DNA from: Elysia marginata
Lineage: Eukaryota > Mollusca > Gastropoda > Plakobranchidae
Assembly (NCBI GenBank): GCA_019649035.1
Contig: BMAT01005670.1
Location: forward strand, 150,705 to 177,198
Reading direction: 5' to 3'
DNA length: 26,494 nucleotides
Numbering within the stretch: position 1 is the stretch's first letter; every line of letters begins with the position of its first letter. A program made the position numbers and the translations under genes. This document shows, piece after piece, positions 1-13,928 of this stretch. The notes beneath the pieces were generated by a model that made no database searches, was not told the origin of the DNA, and saw only the letters and a list, made by a program, of their open reading frames with translations.

Positions 1-150
1 TTATTATTATTATTATTACTATTATTAACATTATCATCGTTATTATTGATAATAGTAATGATATAATTATGATAATAATATTATTATTATCATAATTATA
101 ATAATTATTATTAATATTATTATTATTATTGTTAACATAATTATCTTACT
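1..150. repeat. (TTA/ATT)n microsatellite, imperfect
   Basis: Imperfect TTA/ATT/ATA triplets run from the window start, interrupted by short variants. The tract lies in the intron just downstream of exon 14. Confidence 0.9.
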
Positions 151-207
151 ATCAAGGGATTTCCATGTGTAGGTCCTGTCATTGTTCCGAGAAGCGACAT
201 TACTCAC

Positions 208-353
208 AATCCTGTGACGAGAGGCCTTATAGTTCATTAACACTCCCCCGAGCCGCCTGCATTCTCTCCGAGCGTACGGCCACACAAGCCGCAGTGGAAC
301 AATTTTGTAACACACTGAGCCTTCGGTAGGTATCCATCCAGCGGGACACGAAG
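208..353 (-). CDS. Exon 14: start of CTLD3
   Basis: The acceptor is TTTATGTCAG|CT and the donor ATT|GTGAGT. It encodes SCPAGWIPTEGSVCYKI, then WPYARRECRRLGGVLMNYKA and SRHRI. CPxGW, CYK, the helix-1 Cys and LGGxL are all classic CTLD features, closer to consensus than the other two domains. Phase is 1 in but 0 out, so it ends earlier than exons 8 and 11. The rest of this domain lies beyond position 1. Confidence 0.93.
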
Positions 354-3300
354 CTGACATAAAAATAGTTGAAATATAATTACATTGTTACTAGTTAAGA
401 TGTACCCGATCTGGTCGACTAATCGACCGGACTGTGCCAAACGTTGTCTTTCTTTTCTTCATGTCCTCAAATAGTTGCAAATTGAATGTCCAACTTTAAA
501 CAGATCAATTTGCATCTCATCACAAATCTTCTTCTTCTCTCAAAAGCATCTCCCTGGCTACAGCTGTCCTCATCCTTCCCTTTTCCCCAATAAAATCACC
601 TTCTCTTTATCTTATTTTTATCTTTCCCCAATAGGCTACTGTTTAATCCTCTTTTTAATGCTATGCATTTTTACACTTATATTACTGGTCGCTATTTTCT
701 TATCATTCTCATAATCCTCACGAAGCAACATCTCGGTCTTCAACTTCTATAGGTATAACATGTAAGTTTTTGCGTTCGATTGTTTAAAATTTTAAACATA
801 AAAGCTGTGATAAACGAACGCGAACTTTAATTCCGTAGCGGGAATTTTCAAGACGCGATGCACAAAGAGCGTTCAACATAAATTGAACTATACGTCATAA
901 AAAACAACTTTTTTATTGAACGAACGTCAAGCTTTGGTAATGGCTAGGTTTCAAATTTAGATCTAGGAGTTTGCTCCGATTCAGGTTTTGAATATTGAAA
1001 AAAAAGCTCTCATAGACCTCAATTGAATTAAAAAATACTCCTAGTTTGCGTCCGGGATTGGTTAAAATAGGTGTGTAAATTTTCAGACCTCTGTATACTG
1101 TCTGTGAGACATGAATCTCTAAAACACAGACATACAGACAGACAGAACGACACTACAAACTTATGGTTGTAAAACTACTGCTCCGCTTTATTGTACCTTT
1201 TGTCAATTTGGAAGCATTTTTTAATAATCAATTTACTCAAATTTACCATTTATTGAGAAACATTGTTTCTCTATATCACACCTTTGTTAAGTGTAAGAGA
1301 AGTCTTAAAAATTATCAACATAAACCTGCAATAAAAGTGTGCATAACATGTTCGGAAAACTACCGTTTTTCTGTTTAAGTCAAATGTCTTGTGCCAAGCA
1401 TTTCAGACTATCACTTGAATTACTCGCTAGCTTCTAATAGGACTATTAGTTTAAAAACTGAAATCCGTTAAAAATCTGTCTCAGATTATGTCAACTGTGC
1501 TATCAACAAAAAAGCCTCGTTGTGACTCTGGTTGGGTCCATTAAAAGCCAGATAAAATATTGCACAAACTTTGAGTGTAATCACTTTGACAACCATCAAA
1601 ATATTGCAAGGCTTCATCAGATACTGAGAGAGAGAGACAGACAGACAAACAGACAGACAGAGAAACGTACATAACATGGAACTGACCTCTTCGGACACGC
1701 ACTTTTGTTGGTTCCTCAGCTGGTAAGAGGGTTGCTTAGAGGAAGAAAACAGATCATGTTTCACCCATTTTTAGATTATGACAATCCAGAAATTTAATGA
1801 TCAATCTTGCTTCGTGTCTCGCTAAATTATCATTGTTTGTTTTGTGGACCTAATTCTGTCTAAAGAAATAAATTAAAAAATTTAGTTCTCTGGAAAACAA
1901 AACTAATCAAAATGTTGCGTTAGTTAAGTACGAAAGGGGCTGTTTGCACGTTAGTTTCAAGGAAATACATGTAGACTAATTTATAATCAACAAATATAAG
2001 AACAAGAATCGTATTTACATCACAAAGAAACACTTCAAATCTCGATATTTAATAAGCGGTGAAAGGCTATGATTAGGCTTATACTTGGGGTAAAATTATA
2101 GATTGGAATTTCATTGACCAAAAAAAAAAAAGAAAAGAAAACAGTGACTTGAAAGTTGAATAAGAGACAAATTTACAATCCCGGTACACGCAGCGGATAA
2201 AATTTGTATATAAATCCATAATGCTGGTTTTTAGATATAGATCATTTCATACTGTAAATTTATTGTAACTTATTCACACTTCACGAATAGTTTAAGGGAT
2301 CCTATTCAAAAACTTTTCTTCAAACAATGACAAATATCCGTTCCATTTCGTTTGACGATGTTTAGAACATTAGGCAACAGAAACCTTTTCTTATTCCGCT
2401 ACTTCAGGTATAACTTAAGGTACCCGGTACGTGATGTTCGACATTTTTAGAATGCATTAAAACACTGGACCCTGTCTCACTCATAATATTTTATGTCAAC
2501 GATATGCCAGAAACGGTAAAAACGTGTACCGGTATTAAGACGTTTGCCGATGACGCTTTATCTACATGTACTTAGTGGGTTTGAGGAACTAGGGATACAC
2601 ATGTGACTACAGCTCTCCAAGACATTACATCAAAATCTCCAATTGGCGAAGAAGGTTTATTTGTGTAGAATTTGATCGGGGCTTTCTTAATAGATGCCCG
2701 TAAATAATAAAACTGTACTACTAAGTTGCTTTATATGTTGCGAGCTGAGAGTTACAAAGTTCTATCTTACCAAGGATAAAGAATAAGATAGAACTTGGTA
2801 ATTCTCAGCTCGCAGTTAATTTTTGTTTCCCATTGGAAGGTATCCATATATTATAAAACTACTGGTAATGTTTCCATGATAAAAAGATAAAGCTAAAATA
2901 CTGAAATGGGTGAAAAATCATTCCCAGATACCAAATAATGTTTCATTGATAATTGATAACTGAATCGTTCATAAAAAAGAAAACTTTACAACTGAATCAA
3001 GAGATCACATTTCCATGATACCAGAGGTGTTCTTAAAAACACAGAAAACTCTGCATCAGAGTTAAGAGATGATGTTTCCATGATACCAAAGGCGTTCGCT
3101 AAAATAAAGAAAACTTTGCAACTCAGATAAGCAGTTAATATATTGCTATGATACTGGAGGAAAAACTTTCGCAAATGATAAAACTCCGCAATCTTAAAAT
3201 GACAATGTAGTGTACTACCGGTGGTGAGCATGAACTTTAGAAAATCGACTCAAAAGAGTTTTAGCGCTTCAAATTATAAATATGCTATCTAAAGAAGATT

Positions 3301-6300
3301 TTGAAAGGGTCAGAGCTAACAAAAGATAGGCCAGATCGCCTCATTTCTTATACGGTTGTACAAGTAGCAACATTTGTATGTAGTTTAGTTAACGGAAAAA
3401 TGGTTTGACCCTGTGGTTCCCAGAGGGCGACGTTACTGAGGGATTGGATGGCAAATGTTTTCTTGTTTGTTCTCATATTTTGACAGATATGTATATTCTA
3501 ACGAAAAGTTTCATTTAGCTTTCTAAATGTTCATAATGGTTCAGTCAACAGAGACTACAATTACTACTAGCCTTTTTATACTATCTTCTGGAATACAGAA
3601 TTTCGCCACGCGTTGTGGTCTAGCTCGAATTTCAAAAAAGTAAAACTTAATTGAGATTAAACTTAACCAGTCATATAAATAATGTTAGTTGTTACACTGG
3701 CAGACAGTACATTTTTTACCACACTTCGTGGGTATGACCAGTTCAAGCTATTTCCTGAATCAATACCCTATGTGTTCATGCAAACAAAAGCTCAAGACTA
3801 AGTAAACAAAAGGTACCTGAAGGGCATCTGATAGAGTCTCTTGCACAGATGCCTCCTGCCTTTTTTGAGCAGCGGGTGCTTATTATTGACCCTGGCAGCC
3901 TGACAGTCACTTGTCCGCAACGTCCAAACGCTTTGCGAGTTGTATTATTATAATACAAGGCTTGCATGTTAATCCAATATTTTTCGTACAGTTGGTATTT
4001 TGTAAATGAATCCTGGACACAAAGATAGAAGATCAACAAATGAAACAACGTTTAGATTGTAGGCCTTTAATTGTTTCTTAATTTCTTCATTTTTAAAGTA
4101 AGACCTGCGATTACCAAAACCTCATTCCATTTACATCTATTTAAAGAAAACTGACATAATAGACATTTGCATACTGTCTTATCCTAAGCATCACAGTGAT
4201 TGGTTGTTGTTAAATTTCCTCCAACAAAGAATTGTAAAAAATTCAAGAAATACAAGAGACGTAAACGATATAGTGTTAACCGCAGACGCAAAACAGAAAC
4301 TGTAAACTGTGAAATAGGAAGTTACGAGGGACGAAAAAAACCCATTTAATACAATGGTCGTTCCAAACATTTTGCTTCCTCTCTAATGACTTTAAACTAA
4401 CAAAACATCTTTAAAAATTTATACAAAATTGATTTCAATATGTATTCTATCAAACCCTGAAGTCAGAATAACAAATTATTCTATGGTGGCTCACGTTTAT
4501 CAATATCAATATCCTATTGCTGTTTTGTTCAAAGAAACTAAGTTAGACTGTCGCAGAGAAAATGGCGTTTAGCAAACCTGTGAATGTGCGCTTAATTCAA
4601 AGAGCTGTTATTAAGTTCCTTACTGCAGAGGGAGCTATACTCTTTGTTATTCATAGGCGAATGAAGCTTGTCTATGGTGAAACATGTGTAGATAAAACTA
4701 TTAAAAGTGCTGTTCAAAGAAAGGCGAAGGAGTTCCCTGAATTCGGTCCATCAGAGGCAGAAGTGCATGACCACACTCGTTGTGGTCGTACTAACTCTTC
4801 AACTGGTGATCAACACCAGGAGAGAGTGGATGAGAGCATCCAAGCAAACCGGCGGATCAAAGAAAGACTAAGAGATGTCAGTGAAATGCTAAGGATTTTT
4901 GTAGAGAGTGTTCAGTGTACCACCCATAATGTGATATGTTGCAGGAAAGTGTGTGCGCGGTGGATTCCCAACATGTTGTCATCCAAGCTGAAGTGGAACC
5001 GAAGACAAGTTAGTGAGGAACTCTTTGCTTGCGATACTGATGGAGGTGAAACGTTCTTACTCCGTATAGTACCAGGAGACGAGACTTGGGTACACCATTA
5101 TGAATCAGTGAACAAAAGACAATCGAAGCGGTAAGACATACTGGCTAACCTGGTTCCAAGAAGTCCAAAGTTGTTTCATCTGCAAAGAAAGTGCTTGTGG
5201 TAGTGTTTTGACTTAAATGGTCTGGTTCATAAGGAATTTTAGTACAGGGCTCCACAGTGACTATCAACTCTGAACGATGTATCTAGACTTTCAGAAAATG
5301 TAGAGTACGGCTGTCACGAATTCTTTAAGAAAAAAGAATGCAATTTTGCACAACGACAACGCCGTCCACACACGAAGCGACAAATTCAAAATCCAATAAA
5401 AGTATCAGATTTCAAGTAACCTTGCCGCACACGTCATACAGTCTCGACTTTGCTTGATATCACTTTTATAGTTTTTGTAAACTGAAGGATCTTCATCATC
5501 ATTTCGTGTGGTGCGTAATTGATCTAAAGGTATTCAGGTCTGGCCATACAATTTCTAGGTTTAACTTATATGACTTTGCCCTTTCAGTTTCAGCCTAAAA
5601 CTCCGGGAATGCCACCTTTTTTAATACAGGCTTTTATGTATACCTTTGTGACAGGTACTTTTAATAAGCATGTCTGGGAGAATATTTCACCTTTCATATT
5701 TGACAGAGATATTGACCGGAATTGGTTAATTTCTTTCAAAATCTTCTCTTTAAACACCTTTATACAGTACATAGGCCACTCCACTAGGCCTGGAGCGAAC
5801 TTTCCTTTCCCTTTATTAACCACAGCTATATTTTTATGAAAGTTTGGAGGTTTATTGTTCAACTTAACCCCGAAGCGAATAGTCATACAAGACCTGTAGT
5901 ATCTTCTTGAGGAATCTATATATTAGGACCTCAATATGTCTTCTAAAGTGCCGGGCTTTAGGTGCTGTAAGAGCTGTCTTGCAAATTTGAATGCGCCCCT
6001 GAGGTTCTTCCGCTTTTGGCTGCATTTTCTTCTGGCGGACTCAGCTCTGCTCAGTGCTGAATGCTAAGCTTTGAAATGTTTCTATTATTATTGTGGCCCC
6101 TACCTTTTCCGACACCAGCAGATGTTTTTATATTCAGGTTCCTCTTTAGCTTACACAATGTAATCATTTCTAATTGCTTTTTTCATCTTCTTGGTGGATC
6201 TTTGGCTTAGTATAGCTTGTTTCCATAAGTGTCAAGACAAGTTTGGTAGGCGATGTCACCAAAAGTGACAAGTTTGTGTTAAGATGTGCTATTCCCGATG

Positions 6301-9300
6301 ACCAAGTCTAGCCTCTGGACTATTTTGCTGTCCAGATCCTCCCACTACTTCTTTGCATTTGTTGCTGGGAAATTGATTCTTTGACCTTAAGTGTTAATAA
6401 GCTGACGCAGTTTCTTGTCTTGATCTTCAGCTTGGAATACCTCGGCACTGTGGTTTTGAACTTGTCTTTCGTTTTACGACGTCTCATTTGCTAGTGCAGT
6501 GCGCTGATGTTGGAAAGTATTTAGACATCCCAACTTTGTCCTGTGAAATTTCATTCTTAAGCCAGATGCAATTTTTTACCGCATTTTCATTTCCATGTCC
6601 AAACTGATGCAAAAGAATTATCGAAAGAAATAAAACAACAAATGCACATGACGAATGAAAAGTTGAAAGAGGTAAACTGGAGCTTAATCGAATGTTCGGA
6701 ACCTGTTTTTGATACAGCACGACCTTCAAGAGATGTTGGTAAAGTTAAAAGAGATAAATCTACACCTCCAAGAAAAGCTGATAAACTAGAAAGAACAGAA
6801 ATATAAGCTATAACAGTGTAAGCGATGAATGAAAAGTTCAAAGTGATGAACAGTATGCTCCGAGAGATGTAGGAAAGTTAGGAGATAAAGGTTGAGCCGC
6901 AACACCTGGGAGACAATTGAAATACATAAAGATGGAACCTCAAAAGATATAAAGAAACTTAAAAGAGATAATTCATGAGCTGACGGAGAATGGTATAAAA
7001 AGATTGGATAAAATAAATTATGAGCTGCATGAGATATACAAAAGTTAAAGAATTAAAGAATGGGTTTAAAGATGATATAAAAGACAAAGCGAAGGAAATA
7101 AAAATAAGGTGCAAATAATGTAGGAAAAGTTGAAAGAGGTCTATTAGTGTTGGGAATCTGAATGAGACATAAAATAGACTGCAAGAGGCATTTGGCAAAT
7201 GAAAAGAGATTAATCCAGAGCTGCAAGAAAAGCTGAAAAAGGTAAAAAGACATAAAATATGAGATATAAAAGATTCAGGAAGAGTTTAAAGGGATAAACC
7301 GTGTGCTCTTAGAGGTGTAAGAAAAGTTAAGAGATGAAACATCAGCCGCGACAGTTGGGAGAAAATGAAAAGAAATAAAAGTGGAACTGCAAGAGGTGTA
7401 AAAAAAAAGTAAAAAGGCAACATCACAAATGAGCTGCGACGACATGTAAAGAGAGTAGAAAGGGATAAAAGATAAGAAAAACTATAATTAAAACATTCCA
7501 ACTTTACGAACTGTAACTAAAACAGATTAACTTTAGCCTGAATGAAAAAAAAATGACCAGAAACGGATGAAGCATCAGATGCTGGGAGAAAAGTTCACTT
7601 TCGAAACATAAAAAAGTCAGCTATTAAAAGTTACAAACAAAAGCTAGTAATAAATTATAAGCAACAAGAGATAATGCATAGGCTTGAAATTAAAAGTTGT
7701 AATAATGTAATACAATAATGATATAGGTTGATAGGAATGAAACAAAACGGAGATAAAAGAGACGAAGTTTAGCACTAAGAGGTAGAAAAATAACCAATAT
7801 TACCTATTGTAAAAAGAAAATAAGATTCAGTTGTGAAAAACAAAGAAGACTGATTAATATAAATATAGACAGAAAGAAAACTAACAAAAATACTTTTCTT
7901 TTTTCACTTTTTTTTTTCACAACAGCCTTAGTTTTTTTCGTTTCAATACGGTTATATGGATTTATCTCTATCATAATAAGTTTTTTTTTTAACCGAAACC
8001 GATCATTTTTTTACTTACCATCCCTTGCCTGGTCTCTTCATTGGCGTACGTTTGGACCCAGTAGAACATATTAGGATCAGCGTCCAACAGACCTGTGTGA
8101 AATACAAAATATTGTGGCATCAAATAAAAATAGACCTACGATAATAATATATGTAAAGTATTATTCTCAAAGAAACAACCAACGTTACGTTAAAAATTTA
8201 TTATTTAAGAAGGTGAAATTAAAAATGCTCCAGTATCAAAGAAAACATTGCAGAGTTATAGTAAATGTAACTGAGACGTGACTGAATAGTTCTGTCTCTT
8301 TGATCACTGTTTCCAAAACAACCTTTTTTATAGATTGAAATATATGTATACATAATGAAAGCTTGGGATTTCTGCTCTATGAAGCCAACAAATTTTTCAA
8401 GTAGTCACCGTATCTGTCAACAACTGTGCGCCAACATTTGAAAAACTCTTCAAACGCGTCAGCGACAAATTAGGTATGGATTCCCCTGCATCACGTAGGC
8501 ACACCAATCTCCACTTCATCTTTATTGGTGTAATCATTTCCTTTTCGTGAAAGCTTGAGGAAAACAAAAATGTCCCGATAGAGCCAGGTCTGTACTGTAA
8601 AGGTGATACGGTAGGATCTCCTGGCATCTCAGTTAAATGATTGATTGAAGGGTATTTTTACAAGCCCAATTCCACTTCAAAGGTGCTCTCAGGGCTTGGG
8701 TCCCAATGACAATTTACGGGCTGCCACCCAGAGACTAGCGAGGATACCATGACTTAGCCTCAGCCGGTCACATTATACTGACACCGACCCAACCAGTAGG
8801 GGCCCGGACTGTGCTCAGCTAGGCTGTGTTTTGAACCCGCCACCTCTTGACCTCCACGGAGCGAAGCCACCACCAACTGAGCTATCTAGGCCCCCATCTC
8901 AGTTGAACCTTGGGATCTTAAGTCTACCGACTTCTGTGGGGACGAGCATTGTTACGATGAAAAAGGACATTATTCGCGCAGTTATGATAATTATACGAAT
9001 GCATCCGTTCTCAAGAAACGCAAACGATTTCAGCACTTTATAGTTGTTTAAGATGACGATTTTTACGGATTACTTTAGTCCACTTTCACCTGATGATGAA
9101 AATTTTTCGTAGTGATGGATCCGGCACAGCGAAGTTGGTTCTGCAGACTCGTTTAGGTGTGGGTTGTCACTGATACACTCTCAGTATCAGACCATCCAGC
9201 CCAAATCTAAACAGATTTGTGCACAATATCATTTTGATTTATCTCTTCTAATCCTTGGTATAAAGTAGGACATTAAAAAATTTTAAAAAAATGTTTTTGA

Positions 9301-12300
9301 GCAAAAGGACGGCCCTTTACATGCTAGTTTCAAACATTACGGGGTTAGAGCTAGAGGTGTGTATAGTTTTGGGTAACTGGCTTGGGCTGGGTTCAGATCG
9401 TCTTGGTTGTCACAAGTCAGTATTCTAGCCCACCCTCTTACAATGCTCACATCTACACAATCATCATGGACGACTTGACACTCTTCATGCATCATTTAAT
9501 ATCAATAGATTAATCTCCTAAATACTTTACAGAACCTAGTAACCGTACGTTACTTTAAAACAAATTATTTGTCCTGCGCTATTTCATCGCCGACAGGTGA
9601 ACACGACTAATAATATGTGACGTTTTGAGCAAGGGATCTAAGACGCGATGTCATAGCTGCATGAATCAGGGAGCAGTAAGCTTTCATACAGTTTGGATAC
9701 TTGTTGCTGATTCGATGACGCCATAGTAATGAATGAAACAAATGTTGTACAAGAAGCAGGATTTTTCAGCCATGCCTCTTAACAATTATAACTATTTCGG
9801 GCTCAAGAAAAATTATTTGGTAGAACCAAAAAGATGGACATCTCCTTAAAAAAACTGAAGAAAACTCGACACACAGAGACTAGGTCCTAAGGCTAAAAAT
9901 TAAAAAAAAAAACATGACACGCAGAGACTACGAGACAAAGAAAACATATCGCGCAAAAACTAGGATAGCTCTAGGCATCATCTAGAATCTAGATTAAGAA
10001 GTAACTTTTAGATCTAAATCTACATCTGGATTATAGAGATTTTTTCCATATAGATCATATTTTAGACACCAAATTGAAATTCTACTTGATTCATAATTTA
10101 ACATACAAATTTGGCAAGCGGGCGAAATTTTAATTTTCATTATAAGTTTTATTTTGCCTTTTAACCTTCCATCGTTGTGTATAAAAGATGAACTACATTT
10201 TTGCTAGATATAAAGAAAAACCCGCATGAAATCTAATAGTACGGACTTTAAGCAGCAACGCGTGGGTATGACGGGAACGTCTGTGGGTCTAATTTCAGAA
10301 ACTGGTTTCATTAGTTTTGGAGTTTTCTCGACCTACTTTTCGATTTTCACGTACGCGTAGTGAGACACGGTGCGTGTGCTTAAGGTCTCTATTCAGGCGA
10401 AAAATGTACGTGTGTATTTGCGGATCAAGAGGAAATAAAGTTTTGCGAACAAGTTGTGATTCCTGGATCTATGGTCAACAGTGTGGCCTAAATGTCAGCA
10501 GGATCACGTGAGGGTTGATAAAACACCAATCTCTTGAGACTTTCTTTTTTTTTTTGCCTATATCGTGGTAGATTTGTCAGCCCTTGTGTGTCACGAAAGG
10601 AGAAAATTGTGCAAAATGAATGCATGCTCTTAGAACACTTTTGATACTCAATTCATAACAATGTTCACACGAATAGTTCCGGGTTGATATAGGTCGGCCT
10701 CATCGCATTGGAACGATCCAATATCCTAATGTTCGCCAGGTTTTAAGAGTTAGAATAAAATAAGACCTTAAACTTACCATAGACAAATTTCCTCTCCACA
10801 GACATCGGTCCAGAGAACTGATACAGTCGCGTCCCGTACTGATCACAGGCAACAGTGACGTTGTGGGCGAGACCACCCACGAGTTTCATGGCACTAACAC
10901 AGTCTTTTTTATCCGGACTGAGATGCCAACTGACTGGACATGCAGCTTGGACTAGACAGAGAAGACAAGAAAAACAAGCAACACCCCCGTCTTTTTTATG
11001 GCAAAGATTTTCGCGCAGCCTATATCAATTGCCAAGCGTATTGCCTTCACTATTAATTTATTCTCTCAGTTCTCATCAGCTAGCTTTACTCGTTACGATG
11101 GAATACAGTTGGAACAGTTGTTTGCCATTGTTTTACATACTAATGTCAATACATCGATACAACCTCTTTGTGACTCTGTCGTTTATCTTCCTTGCCTTTT
11201 AGCATTTTAAGTTAGAGCGCAAAGTTGAGCCAGGCAGAAACCACACTGGTTAATCTAATAGCGAGACTGCACAAACCAAAACTATGAAACTGTTACACCA
11301 GAGACTCAAGTCATTTTTTGAAACTTTAGTGATTGCTCTTTGAATCGCTTATGGTAACAATATTGTTATGTCAGTGTTGCATGACGCCGCATACCTAATG
11401 AGACTAGAGCGCGACTAATAATTAATATTATTGACCATAAATGACGGTGCATGTTCCGAAATTTCTATTAACAGTTGCGATTTTGTACGGTAATAATACA
11501 GGTTCCGAAAAACTTCCGTTCATCATTTTATTTTTGTTGGCATAACTAATCGTCTTGTTTGTCCCCACATTATTGACAAACATCTACGAAACTTCGATTT
11601 AACTATTTCAAAACCGATTAGGTCATCTGCCCCTAACAATAAAAAGTTCAAATTAAAACAGTAAACATTAAAACTTTGCAACATCTATAATTTACTTAGC
11701 AAAGGAAATAACCTTCACAGCTGAACTTAGTGATTATGTACTTCATGGTTTAGTCGCTTTGACCGTTCACAAGGCTCGAACAACGTGCGTTTTCCTATTT
11801 TGTTTAACAGCAAAACAGTGATATAAGAAAACCCTAATCTTTTCACCTCCACAATTGAACGGTTCTTGACATATGAAATGCGCCTCTTCAGAGCATTGGG
11901 TGTAAGCACTTCTCCAAAACGACTTTTTGTCATCCCGAGTGATCATCGGACAACCAGCGTCATGTCCCAAACCCAAAGTCTGCATGAGAAAGATCGCAAG
12001 GGTAACATTGAATTGCCGAAACTCATTACAGGAAAAAAAGATAGATTACGTAAGTATTTAACACAGGGAAGTGTGCACAAAGATTTCATTGAAAAACTAA
12101 ATACATGGAAACAGTAATATTCAATAACCAGAGGCCCCTACAAAATATTATTCAACACTTAAAGACCAACGCAAAAGCACTTAATAACTTAAGACCCATT
12201 GAATATATTGTTATATCATTAAGGGCATGCGCCAAATGATATTCAAATCCGGGGGCCTATACAAAATATCATAAAATAAGGAAAGGCATGAACACAATAA

Positions 12301-13886
12301 TATTGAATAAGCTGAGGCCTGTTATAGTTTTTAAAGATGATGCCGGGTTACTGGTTGGCTTCACAACAGCATTGAAAACCGACGTCCTCTAAAAATATTA
12401 TTCAGTAAAAGAGGACGTACACAAAAGCTTAGTGTCGAAGACCTACAGAAAGTAATGTATAAACACCGGAATCCTCAACATGGTACTTGTTAATTAAAAG
12501 AAAAATAGAATGATGAATATTTATTATTTGTTTACTTCATCATTAATAGAATTTTTACAGCATAAGTATGCATCCATTAAATATTGATGTTATATATTTT
12601 TGTTTTTATGACATGAAAGCATTTGCTTAATGTAAAAAAAAACACTGAAAATAGATAGTTATAATAAAAGTCGATTGTAAAACCTGCTTACTCTACTGAG
12701 AATGTTTTCGGGAGAAGCGAACTTCGCTGTTAGTAACTATGGACTTTAACAAGACATTTCAGCTATACTGTTTCCAAAAGTGATAAATCATGGGTGGGAT
12801 CGAGTATACATTTTTATTCAGTATTCAGAAGCTTATCAGCAATACACCCATTTTATCAACTCGTTTATGTATTTGAAAAAAAAGGCCTAGCTGATTTTGC
12901 AAGAGGGCTCTTTATATATTTTTATATATTGTCATAACTCAGTCATACCTCATCGTACCAGGCGCCCCCTTTGCCGATCCAAAATGAAAACTTGTCATCC
13001 GTTTCGTGCCAAAGCGATATCATTTTGTCCAAAAACTCTGTATGAATAGTGCACCAATGACCAAAGTAATAAATGATAAACCCAAAACATTTTCTATAGG
13101 AATAAGCTCTTCTTCTTCTTCTTCTTCTTCTTCTTCTTCTTCTTCTTCTTCTTCTTCTTCTTCTTCTTCTTCTTCTTCTTCTACACCTCCATCTCCTCCT
13201 CCTTGTACTCCCTCTTCTCTACTAATTTATTTTTTTTTTACAAAAATTGTTTTAGAATACAATTCTGATCATACTTATGATAAATAAAGTAGGCCTAATC
13301 TTAACTGCCGTAATTGTAAAGCAGGGGATGTCAATTTATAGTAAGAAATTACATCAGATACTATATCAAAGAGTAGGTTTAATTACGGAGTTTAATGACA
13401 CATGACGTGTTTGGATGTAGATTTTAAGTACAGTCTATTACAACCAACTTCATCGGATTTTGCCATCCAGGAGTAAGCATGAATGTCGCTCCATATTTGG
13501 GCATAGCGTGGACATTTTTTAGAACCCTAATTAGCTATTGGCTTAAAACGCTTCACGTGACAAAGCAGTTAGGGGGCCTCGGTTTGGGTGAGCGGATGTG
13601 GTGAAGGCCTACTTTGTTCTTGAACATTGCCAAGAGAAAGATTTAGATCTACAGATAATTGACATCAGGAAGTTTTTTTTCAGTGAGGCCAAAAGAAAAA
13701 ATTTTCTATTAAATTTAGGAAAAAATTGTAAAAGCAGTATAATTATATAAATCATAAAATATCATTCGTTTGGAAATTTTTACTTTGCCATTATTTTGAA
13801 TAAAGGGCTATTTTTAACATACATTTGTGAATCACTTACATGCACAGCACACACACAAAAACAAAGAGAGAGAGAGATAAAGACAT

Positions 13887-13928
<42 letters not shown>

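Larger units (their letters stand above)
8377..8975 (-). mobile_element. Mariner-family transposase C-terminal remnant, interrupted by a SINE
   Basis: On the minus strand, LFHRNNARPHRSR (near 8970-8930) matches the second catalytic block of mariner transposases, although its Asp reads Asn. After the SINE insertion, EILPYHLYSTDLALSGHF (8620-8565) matches the PYSPDLAPSD block; the final SD is SG, so the third Asp is lost as well. EEFFKCWRTVVDRYGDYLK and a stop at 8377 form the usual C-terminus. Stops and shifts lie between. It is a non-functional copy in intron 11, in the sense direction of the host gene. Confidence 0.8.

Noticed and set aside
4562-5134. 190-codon frame as an intact gene
   Set aside because: It is only the N-terminal part of a mariner transposase; homology continues past the stop with frameshifts and lost catalytic residues.
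6484-7501. Several overlapping minus-strand frames with Leu/Phe/Ser-rich, membrane-like sequence
   Set aside because: They are the pyrimidine-rich complement of a purine-rich repeat array, with no consistent frame.
8822-8894. A functional tRNA gene
   Set aside because: Boxes A and B are present but a proper acceptor stem and anticodon arm are not, and the segment is the head of a SINE with target-site duplications.
13006-13287. Open frame with poly-Ser on the plus strand
   Set aside because: It is the TTC microsatellite read in frame, partly antisense to exon 9; no domain.
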